DNA of 5,149 nt from NCBI GenBank assembly GCA_021786135.1, contig JAJYNV010000398.1, positions 1 through 5,149 of the forward strand. The letters run 5' to 3'. Below the pieces are notes generated by a model, which did not search any database, was not told where the DNA came from, and saw nothing but the letters and a program-made list of their open reading frames with translations. The position numbers and the translations under genes were made by a program. Shown here piece after piece: positions 1-5,149 of the stretch. Source of the stretch: Bacillota bacterium. GTDB taxonomy: Bacteria > Bacillota > Sulfobacillia > JAJZYS01 > JAJYTV01. The first letter of the stretch is position 1. Every line of letters begins with the position of its first letter.

Positions 1-1116
1 ATCGCCATCAACATGAGCCAGCCGAACGGCGAGTTCCTGGCCGACCTCGCCATGGTCTGGAACGGCGTCACCAGCCCCAAGATGCTAAAGACCTACGGCA
101 CCAACGCCTGGCAGCACCCGGCGGGCACCGGCCCGTTCGAGTTCGTGCGCTGGGTCAAGGGGCAGTATGTCGAGGTCAAGGCCAACCCGAACTACTGGGG
201 CGGCAAGCCGCACCTCTCCGAGATCCTCTTCAAGATCATCCCGGACCAGGCCACGCAGCTCCTGTCGCTGAAGACCGGTGCGATCAACATCCTCACGGAT
301 GTGGCGCCGAGCGAGATCCCGACCATCAAGGCCGACAGCGGCCTCACGCTTCTCGCCGAACCGGGCCTCGACGACAACTACATCTCGCTGCCGGTGCAGA
401 CAGGTCCCTTCAAGAGCCTCCTCGTGCGCCAGGCGGTGAACTACGCCGTCGACAAGCAGGCGATCGACCAGCACCTCTACGGCGGCTACGCCCAGGTCAT
501 GAACTCTCCCTTGCCGACCGTCGCCTTCGGCTACGACAAGACCATCCCGGCCTATTCCTACAACGTCCAGAAGGCGAAGCAGCTCATGAAGGAAGCCGGT
601 TACGCCAAGGGCTTCACCTTCACGGTGGACGTCTACAACAACGCACGCGGCTACAACCCGATCGGCGGGCCTGAGCTCGCGGTCGCCATCCAGAGCTACT
701 TGAAGCAGATCGGCATCAACCTGAGGCTCAACGTCCTCGACCCCGCCACATGGCTGGCCCAGGCACGTTCGAACAGCTTCAACAAGATGTCTCTTGCAGG
801 CTGGACCGGCGACAACGGCGACCCCGACGACATGATCTCGCCGCTCTTCAACGGCAACGCCTTCCTCACGGGCAACTTCTCGCATTACAGCAACCCGCTC
901 GTGAACCAGGACTTCGCCAAGGCCCTGCTCACGTCGGTGCCGTCGCAGCGCGCCGCGTACTACGACGTGATCCAGAAGCAGATCATGCACGACGCTCCGG
1001 CCATCTTCCTCAACTACACCGACCTCATGCGCGCGGAGACGTCGAACGTGCACGGCTTCGTACCCAACCCGACGTTCTTCTACGTGAACATGAACCAGGT
1101 CTGGCTCTCCAAGTAA
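1..1116 (+). CDS. ABC transporter substrate-binding protein, family 5 (dipeptide/oligopeptide type), 5'-truncated
   Basis: Extracytoplasmic receptor of a peptide-type ABC importer; it binds the substrate and delivers it to the two permeases encoded next. The frame is open from base 1, so 371 residues of a protein usually about 500-550 long are present; signal peptide and first lobe segment are missing. The Met at 13 is internal, not a start. Family 5 hallmarks: AGTGPFEFVRW (121-153), NPNYWGGKP (184-210), the IIPD..T segment after 235, a VRQAVNYAVDK-type helix (424-456), KAKQLMKEAGY near 574-606, and GWTGDNGDPDD near 799-831. From memory of E. coli DppA, the first Asp of that last motif (codon 811-813) matches the Asp that binds the peptide alpha-amino group. 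The DppA cysteine-containing loop that follows is absent. Stop TAA. Family assignment is firm; the ligand (dipeptide, longer peptide, or other solute such as a glycoside or nickel chelate) is not settled. Confidence 0.93.
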   Translation: MAINMSQPNGEFLADLAMVWNGVTSPKMLKTYGTNAWQHPAGTGPFEFVRWVKGQYVEVKANPNYWGGKPHLSEILFKIIPDQATQLLSLKTGAINILTDVAPSEIPTIKADSGLTLLAEPGLDDNYISLPVQTGPFKSLLVRQAVNYAVDKQAIDQHLYGGYAQVMNSPLPTVAFGYDKTIPAYSYNVQKAKQLMKEAGYAKGFTFTVDVYNNARGYNPIGGPELAVAIQSYLKQIGINLRLNVLDPATWLAQARSNSFNKMSLAGWTGDNGDPDDMISPLFNGNAFLTGNFSHYSNPLVNQDFAKALLTSVPSQRAAYYDVIQKQIMHDAPAIFLNYTDLMRAETSNVHGFVPNPTFFYVNMNQVWLSK

Positions 1117-1122
1117 AGGAAC

Positions 1123-1153
1123 CCGGAGGGGGCGGCCCTGCCGCCCCCTCCGG
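1123..1153 (+). repeat. Perfect GC-rich inverted repeat (mRNA hairpin) between binding protein and permease genes
   Basis: Arms 1123-1135 and 1141-1153 are perfect 13-base reverse complements (12 G-C pairs, 1 A-T) around the loop CCCTG. It begins 6 bases after the binding-protein stop and ends 2 bases before the permease Shine-Dalgarno. No T-run follows, so it does not look like an intrinsic terminator. Hairpins at this place in ABC-importer operons (such as malE-malF in E. coli) are known to stabilise the upstream message or lower downstream expression, making binding protein more abundant than membrane subunits. That role is inferred here. Confidence 0.8.
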
Positions 1154-1155
1154 CA

Positions 1156-1163
1156 GAGGGGAG
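1156..1163 (+). promoter_or_regulatory. Ribosome-binding site of the DppB-type permease
   Basis: GAGGGGAG ends 8 bases before the ATG at 1172, normal spacing, and supports that start. Its first six bases (1156-1161) are exactly complementary to 1145-1150, inside the 3' arm of the upstream hairpin, with a 5-base loop. Two mutually exclusive structures are therefore possible, one of which hides this site. Confidence 0.75.
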
Positions 1164-1171
1164 CGCGAGGC

Positions 1172-2176
1172 ATGCTCACCTACGTCGTGCATCGGCTGCT
1201 CTGGGCGATCCCGGTGCTGCTCGGCGTCCTCATCGCCGTGTTCATCGGCCTGCACGTCGTCCCGGGCAACGTCGCCCAGTCGATCGCCGGCGCCCACGCG
1301 ACACCGGAGCAGATCAGGCTGCTGACGCGCCAGCTCGGGCTTGACAAGCCCCTCTGGGTGCAGTTCTGGGCGTACTTCGTGCAGATCGTGCAGGGACACT
1401 TCGGCACCTCCCTGCAGTACCACAACCCGGTCGCCGTGGACATCGGAGAGGCCTTTCCGATCACCCTGCAGCTCACGATCGCGGCGTTCATCATCGCCGG
1501 TGTGGTCGGAGTCCTGGCGGGCGTCCTGGCAGCTGCCTTCCGCAACACATGGCTCGACAATCTGATCATGATCTTTGTACTCGTCGGCATCTCGATGCCG
1601 ATTTTCTGGACCGGCGTCATGCTCATCCTCGCCCTCGGCGTCGACTGGCCGATCTTTCCGTTCTCGAGCGTGATCACCGCGGGCATCGTCGTGCCGCACA
1701 TCACCGGCATGCCGCTCGCAGACGCGCTTCTGAGCGGCAACTTCCCGGCAGCGGCGGACGCGGCGAAGCATCTCGTGCTGCCGGCCATCACGCTTGCGAC
1801 CTACCCCGTCGCATTCATCACGCGGATGACCCGCGGCGCCATGATCGAGGTTCTCTCGCAGGACTATTTGCGCACCGCCAGGGCGAAAGGGCTCAGGGAG
1901 CGGACGGTCGTGTGGAAACACGCCCTGCGCAACGCCTCGCTGCCGGTCGTGACCGTGCTCGGCATCCAGGTGGGGGCGCTCCTCTCGGGAGCCGTCCTGA
2001 CGGAGACGATCTTCGCCATTCCCGGCATCGGACGGCTCATGATCCAGGCGATCCTGTTCCGCGACTACCCGCTCGTGCAGGGCATCGTCATCCTCGCGGC
2101 GAGCCTCTTCGTCCTCATCAACCTCCTCGTCGACCTCGTCTACGCGCGCCTCGACCCCCGCATCCGCTACAGCTGA
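1172..2176 (+). CDS. ABC transporter permease, DppB/OppB type
   Basis: Inner-membrane channel subunit of a peptide-type ABC importer, pairing with the DppC-type permease encoded 12 bases downstream. At 334 residues it has the usual family length and appears intact. Visible in order: N-terminal membrane segment (about residues 9-30) ending in PG; the DppB-type N-terminal domain with LGLDKPLW.QF (55-65) and FGTS (77-80); a membrane span about 97-122; spans about 131-156; a periplasmic loop about 157-200; LVLPAITLA (201-209); then the cytoplasmic EAA-type coupling loop DYLRTARAKGL...HALRN (231-254), which contacts the ATPase. Two further spans follow, with the IFAIPGIG motif (280-287), and the protein ends LDPRIRYS, a typical DppB ending. 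The ATG at 1172 is supported by GAGGGGAG at good spacing. Substrate specificity lies mainly in the binding protein, so the permease does not narrow it. Stop TGA overlaps the next gene's ribosome-binding site, implying co-expression. Confidence 0.96.
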   Translation: MLTYVVHRLLWAIPVLLGVLIAVFIGLHVVPGNVAQSIAGAHATPEQIRLLTRQLGLDKPLWVQFWAYFVQIVQGHFGTSLQYHNPVAVDIGEAFPITLQLTIAAFIIAGVVGVLAGVLAAAFRNTWLDNLIMIFVLVGISMPIFWTGVMLILALGVDWPIFPFSSVITAGIVVPHITGMPLADALLSGNFPAAADAAKHLVLPAITLATYPVAFITRMTRGAMIEVLSQDYLRTARAKGLRERTVVWKHALRNASLPVVTVLGIQVGALLSGAVLTETIFAIPGIGRLMIQAILFRDYPLVQGIVILAASLFVLINLLVDLVYARLDPRIRYS

Positions 2177-2181
2177 GGAGG
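2175..2181 (+). promoter_or_regulatory. Ribosome-binding site of the DppC-type permease, overlapping the upstream stop
   Basis: GAGGAGG, a near-consensus Shine-Dalgarno, shares bases with the TGA stop of the DppB-type gene (2174-2176) and sits 7 bases before the ATG at 2189. The overlap suggests translational coupling of the two channel subunits, which would suit a heterodimer. Confidence 0.85.
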
Positions 2182-2188
2182 GACGCCG

Positions 2189-3088
2189 ATGGCTTTGCGA
2201 CTTGCGGAGGTAGACGCAGGGGAGTCCACCGGGGTGCGTCCCCGCTCGGAGGGACAGCGCGCGTGGCGCCATTTTCGCCGCAACCGCGGCGCGGTGATCG
2301 CGCTCGCGATCCTGATCCTCATCGTGCTCGCGGCCATCTTCGCGCCGTGGCTGACACACCAGAATCCTTTGGCGCAGAATCTCGCGGATGCCCTGCTGCC
2401 GCCTTCCAAGGCACATCTCTTCGGCACCGACGAGTATGGTCGCGACGAATTCGCCCGCATCCTCTTCGGCGCGCGGACGGCGCTCGAGACCGGACTCGTC
2501 GTCGTCGCCATCTCCCTGACCATCGGCACGATCTGGGGCCTTCTGTCCGCTTTCTACGGCGGGATCTGGGACATGGTGCTGATGCGGGTCGCGGATGTCT
2601 TCATGGCGTTCCCGTTCCTGCTGCTCGCTCTGATGATTGTCGCCGCGCTGGGCCCGGGCCTCGTGCAGGCGGAGATCGCCATAGCCATCACCTACATGCC
2701 CGTCTATGCCCGTCTGGTGCGCTCGGTGGGCCTCGGTCTCAAAAACCTCGAGTTCGTGCAGGCGGCGAAGTCGATCGGTGCGCACGACGCGACCATCATC
2801 AGCCGCCATTTCCTGCCGAACCTCCTGCCCACTCTGCTCGTCCAGGCCACCTTGAACATCGGCACGGCGATCATCGACGTCGCCGGTCTCTCGTTCCTGG
2901 GCCTCGGCGTCCAGCCGCCCACGGCGGACTGGGGGGCCATGCTCGCGGATGGCCAGAACTTCATCCTGACGTCGCCCTGGCTCGTGCTCGCACCAGGCAT
3001 CGCGATCCTCATCGTGGTGCTGGCCGCGAACCTCGTGGGCGACGGGCTGCGAGACGCGCTCGACCCGCGCCAGAGGCATCAAGCCTAG
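2189..3088 (+). CDS. ABC transporter permease, DppC/OppC type
   Basis: Second inner-membrane channel subunit, partner of the DppB-type permease. At 299 residues it is of normal length. A cytoplasmic N-terminal tail (1-33) with a basic stretch RHFRRNRG (27-34) leads into the first membrane span (about 35-55, ending APWL). This is the N-terminal domain typical of OppC. Next comes the family signature FGTDEYGRDEFARILFGAR (78-96), spans about 102-125 and 136-158, and the coupling loop EFVQAAKSIGA...RHFLPN (188-211), which docks on the ATPase. The second signature LSFLGLGVQPP..DWGAML (234-252) and a last span about 264-284 follow, then GDGLRDALDPR (284-294). The ATG has a strong Shine-Dalgarno and there is no better in-frame start. 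No ATP-binding subunit follows as it does in the E. coli dppBCDF order; a dehydrogenase comes next after 25 bases. Stop TAG. Confidence 0.96.
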   Translation: MALRLAEVDAGESTGVRPRSEGQRAWRHFRRNRGAVIALAILILIVLAAIFAPWLTHQNPLAQNLADALLPPSKAHLFGTDEYGRDEFARILFGARTALETGLVVVAISLTIGTIWGLLSAFYGGIWDMVLMRVADVFMAFPFLLLALMIVAALGPGLVQAEIAIAITYMPVYARLVRSVGLGLKNLEFVQAAKSIGAHDATIISRHFLPNLLPTLLVQATLNIGTAIIDVAGLSFLGLGVQPPTADWGAMLADGQNFILTSPWLVLAPGIAILIVVLAANLVGDGLRDALDPRQRHQA

Positions 3089-3100
3089 GGCTCTGCCCAA

Positions 3101-3106
3101 AAGGAG
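3101..3106 (+). promoter_or_regulatory. Ribosome-binding site of the dehydrogenase gene; start choice GTG or ATG
   Basis: AAGGAG is 7 bases before GTG 3114 and 10 bases before ATG 3117; the two codons are adjacent and in frame. Spacing slightly favours GTG and codon strength favours ATG. The proteins differ by one residue only. Confidence 0.75.
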
Positions 3107-3113
3107 CTGACCC

Positions 3114-3896
3114 GTGATGTCCGAAGGACTCCAAGACTTCCGTGGCCGTACGGCGTTCGTCACCGGTGCGGCGCACGGCATCGGCCGCGCCGTCGCCGTC
3201 GAGCTCGCCCGCCGCGGCGCGCGCATCTTCGCGACCGACGTGCTCGAGAAGGACCTCGCCGAGACAAAGGCGGCCGCAGCGGCGGCTGGCGGCGAGGTGA
3301 AGAGCCTGGGTCTCGACGTAAGAGACTCATCGCGCGTGACCCAGGCGATCGCCAAGGCGGCTGAAGGCGGTCTCGACATCGTGGTGAACGTGGCGGGCGG
3401 CGTCCTCGGACAGGTCGGGCGGCCGATCGAGGAGATCTCGGACGAGGAGTTCCAGGCCATCGTGGAGGTCAATCTCCAAGGGGTCTTCCATACGACGCGC
3501 GCTGCCGCGCCATACATGAAAGCCAATGGCTATGGCCGCATCGTCAACATCTCCTCCGGCGCCGGTCGTTCGGTCAGCCTCACCGGCATCCAGGCCTACG
3601 CCGCCGCCAAGGCGGGGCAGATCGGCTTCACGCGCCAGATGGCGTATGAGCTCGGCCCCTCCGGCATCACGGTGAACAGCGTGGCGCCAGGCTTCGTGCG
3701 CTCGAACCCGACGACGGAGCGGCAGTGGCAGTCCTACGGCGGCGAGGGTCAGGCGAAACTCCTCAGCTCGATTCCCATGCGCAGACTCGGTCGGCCCGAA
3801 GACATCGCCGCCGCGGTCTGCTTCTTCGCCTCCGAGGCGGCCGGCTGGATCACCGGGCAGACGCTGAGCGTCGACGGCGGAAAGTTCATGCAGTAG
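3114..3896 (+). CDS. Classical short-chain dehydrogenase/reductase (SDR), probably NAD(H)-dependent
   Basis: Cytosolic Rossmann-fold oxidoreductase for an alcohol/carbonyl pair; substrate unknown. Its 260 residues match the classical SDR length. Numbering from GTG 3114: coenzyme motif TGAAHGIG (17-24); Asp42 at the end of the second strand, which in this family favours NAD(H) over NADP(H); D68-V69 (adenine-ring contact); NVAG (92-95), a variant of NNAG; Asn120, Ser148, Tyr162 and Lys166 as the Asn-Ser-Tyr-Lys catalytic set, with YAAAK at 162-166; then the VNSVAPGFV segment, LGRPEDIA, and a C-terminal ITGQTLSVDGG, all typical of FabG-like SDRs. Ser148 to Tyr162 is 14 residues, one more than the common 13, suggesting a one-residue loop insertion. 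It lies 25 bases after the permease gene and 4 bases before the M28 gene, so it is probably co-transcribed with uptake genes and more likely catabolic than the fatty-acid-synthesis ketoreductase. The ATG at 3117 is an alternative start. Confidence 0.93.
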   Translation: MMSEGLQDFRGRTAFVTGAAHGIGRAVAVELARRGARIFATDVLEKDLAETKAAAAAAGGEVKSLGLDVRDSSRVTQAIAKAAEGGLDIVVNVAGGVLGQVGRPIEEISDEEFQAIVEVNLQGVFHTTRAAAPYMKANGYGRIVNISSGAGRSVSLTGIQAYAAAKAGQIGFTRQMAYELGPSGITVNSVAPGFVRSNPTTERQWQSYGGEGQAKLLSSIPMRRLGRPEDIAAAVCFFASEAAGWITGQTLSVDGGKFMQ

Positions 3897-3900
3897 GGAG
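3895..3900 (+). promoter_or_regulatory. Shine-Dalgarno at the SDR/M28 junction; decides the M28 start
   Basis: AGGGAG overlaps the SDR stop (TAG, 3894-3896) and directly abuts ATG 3901 with no spacer, too close to serve that codon by normal rules. The in-frame TTG at 3910 lies 9 bases away, a usual distance. The real start may be TTG 3910, or ATG 3901 may be used by coupling to termination of the SDR. Confidence 0.5.
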
Positions 3901-5149
3901 ATGCTCAGCTTGCCGCGCGCTAAAGGGACCGAGGATGCGCTGGAGGAGCTCTGCAGGCAGGTCGACGGCGACCGCCTGATCGCGTTCACGAAGGGTGTCT
4001 CGCAGGAGGTGCGCCTCTCCGGCAGCGACGAGGAGAAGAGGGCCTTTCGCTGGCTTGCGGGGCGCCTGCAGGAGTTCGGCGCCAATGTGCGCCTCACGGA
4101 GCACCCTGGCTACGTCAGCTGGCCCGGTCCGGCCAGCCTCGAGGTGTCGGGACTCGGCAGCCTGCCCTGCATCACGCACGCCATGGCAAGGCCAACCGGG
4201 GGACTTCAGGCGGAGATTCTCGACCTCGGGGCGATGGCGCCCGAGGCGGTGGCGAAGGTCGACGCGGCCGGCAGCATCGTACTGCTCGACGGGGTTGCGA
4301 ACCCGGCGCGCGTCCAGGCGGCCGAGGCCGCGGGCGCGAGCGGCGAGATCTTCGTCAGCGGCCAGGAGCGCCACGAGATGATCGTGTCGCCGGTCTGGGG
4401 TAGCCCGGGCGCGGCAGATCTTGCCCGCCTGCCCAGGACGCCGTCCGTATCGATCGATCGCGCGACGGCAAGACACCTGCGCAGCCACCTCGCTCTCGGC
4501 CCGGCCGTCGCCACGATCCGGACGGAGGTGGAGACGCGCTGGCGGCAGCTCCCGCTGCTCGAGGCGGAGATCGTGCCAACGAACGGCGCGCAGGACTTCA
4601 TCCTCTTTTCCGGCCATGTGGACTCCTGGCATCTCGGCGCCATGGACAACGGCAGCGCCAATGCCGTCATGCTTGAGATGGTGCGGCTCTTCGCACCGCT
4701 TCGCGGGGAGTTCCAGCGGGGCCTGCGCGTCTGCTTCTGGTCCGGTCACTCGCATGGCCGCTACGCCGGATCGTCGCACTATGCGGACGAGCACTTCTTC
4801 GAACTGCGCGACCACTGCGTAGTGCATGTCAACGTGGACTCTCCCGGCGGCCAAGGGGCCACCGACCTCAGCCACGCCATCACGAGCAGCGAGCTCTGGC
4901 GCCTCGGGCGCGACAGCGTCGAGGCCGAGAGCGATGTCCCGTACATCTGCACGCCGCCGCTCAGGGCGGGGGACGAGTCCTTCCTGGCCATGGGCGTTCC
5001 GGCGCTCTTCATGGAGGTCTCGGAGCAGCCGCCGGGCGGCGAGGGCGGATCCGGAGTGTCGGCGGGCGGAGGGCTCGGCTGGTGGTGGCACACGCCCGAG
5101 GACACGATCGACAAGCTCGATCCCGTCTTCCTTGCCCGCGAGATCGGAA
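3901..5149 (+). CDS. M28-family metallopeptidase-like protein with PA domain, altered active site, 3'-truncated
   Basis: Open to the right edge: 416 codons and one extra base, no stop. An in-frame TGA at 3865 makes ATG 3901 the first possible start; TTG 3910 is the alternative. No signal peptide or membrane segment is visible, so it is probably cytosolic, unlike most PA-M28 aminopeptidases. About residues 85-205 resemble a PA domain (GSIVLLDG 124-131, QAAEAAGASGEIFVSG 139-154). The M28 catalytic domain runs from about 210: GHVDSW (238-243) with His239 and Asp241, GAMDNGSANAVMLE (246-259) with bridging Asp249, NVDSPGG (311-317) with Asp313, and a Gly-rich loop then WWWHTPEDT (394-402) with His397. 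The usual Glu-Glu pair is missing: the aligned segment reads SGHSHGRYAGS (281-291). GDESF (357-361) replaces the usual SDH..F. Membership of M28 is clear from four metal-ligand positions; activity and substrate are open. It follows the SDR by 4 bases, suggesting it acts on what the transporter imports. Confidence 0.88.
   Translation, partial: MLSLPRAKGTEDALEELCRQVDGDRLIAFTKGVSQEVRLSGSDEEKRAFRWLAGRLQEFGANVRLTEHPGYVSWPGPASLEVSGLGSLPCITHAMARPTGGLQAEILDLGAMAPEAVAKVDAAGSIVLLDGVANPARVQAAEAAGASGEIFVSGQERHEMIVSPVWGSPGAADLARLPRTPSVSIDRATARHLRSHLALGPAVATIRTEVETRWRQLPLLEAEIVPTNGAQDFILFSGHVDSWHLGAMDNGSANAVMLEMVRLFAPLRGEFQRGLRVCFWSGHSHGRYAGSSHYADEHFFELRDHCVVHVNVDSPGGQGATDLSHAITSSELWRLGRDSVEAESDVPYICTPPLRAGDESFLAMGVPALFMEVSEQPPGGEGGSGVSAGGGLGWWWHTPEDTIDKLDPVFLAREIG

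Noticed and set aside
13..15. ATG at 13 as the start of the binding-protein gene
   Set aside because: The frame is open to base 1, no Shine-Dalgarno precedes it, and the protein would lack a signal peptide and the first third of the family fold. It is an internal Met of a truncated gene.
1123..1153. Hairpin as a rho-independent terminator
   Set aside because: No T-run follows (next bases are CAGAGGGGAG) and the permease ribosome-binding site starts 2 bases later, so a stabilising or attenuating role fits better than full termination.
3089..3113. Separate promoter for the SDR-M28 pair
   Set aside because: The gap is 25 bases and mostly occupied by the ribosome-binding site; no -35/-10 pair is recognisable. 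A promoter inside the permease gene cannot be excluded by eye.
1549..3117. Long + strand open frame in another phase across both permease genes (522 codons)
   Set aside because: It overlaps two complete permeases whose motifs are unbroken in their own frames; its translation is an Arg/His/Pro-rich shadow spanning an intergenic junction.
1025..3526. Very long open frame on the minus strand (833 codons)
   Set aside because: It lies opposite three well-supported genes (both permeases and the SDR) and the end of a fourth. Its translation is rich in Arg, Asp, Glu, His and Gly with no recognisable domain, as expected from the antisense of GC-rich coding sequence.
3886..5091. Long open frame on the minus strand opposite the M28 gene (401 codons)
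   Set aside because: The + strand frame here carries clear M28 and PA motifs through to the window edge; the antisense product has no recognisable motif and biased composition.

Overview
The window is a GC-rich (roughly two-thirds G+C by eye), tightly packed, single-strand bacterial gene cluster. All five protein genes read on the + strand, gaps are 4 to 55 bases, and most starts have clear Shine-Dalgarno sequences. Codons end mostly in G or C. This fits a high-GC free-living bacterium; an alphaproteobacterium is one reasonable guess, but nothing here fixes the phylum. No RNA gene, mobile element, CRISPR array, attachment site or origin was seen.

Layout: (1) 1-1116, the C-terminal two-thirds of a family 5 extracellular solute-binding protein (dipeptide/oligopeptide type), cut by the left edge. 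(2) 1117-1171, a 55-base gap with a perfect 13-bp GC-rich hairpin, followed at once by the next gene's ribosome-binding site. (3) 1172-2176, a DppB/OppB-type inner-membrane permease. (4) 2189-3088, a DppC/OppC-type permease. (5) 3114-3896, a classical short-chain dehydrogenase/reductase with an NAD(H)-type coenzyme pocket. (6) 3901-5149, an M28-family metallopeptidase-like protein with an inserted PA domain and no signal peptide, cut by the right edge. It has no stop in the window, so a scan for closed reading frames would miss it.

How they may work together (inference): the binding protein captures a peptide or peptide-like compound outside the membrane and the two permeases form the channel. 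The ATP-binding subunits (DppD/DppF type) are not in the window and should lie just outside it or elsewhere. The dehydrogenase and the apparently cytosolic M28 protein are placed to process the imported compound. The substrate cannot be read from sequence.

Most worth a second look: the M28 protein keeps the metal-binding His, Asp, Asp and His positions, but its Glu-Glu pair (general base and a zinc ligand) is replaced by a His-Ser-His segment. The second point is the hairpin between binding protein and permease, whose 3' arm can alternatively pair with the permease's ribosome-binding site. The rest is an ordinary peptide-uptake operon; no clearly new multi-gene system is visible.
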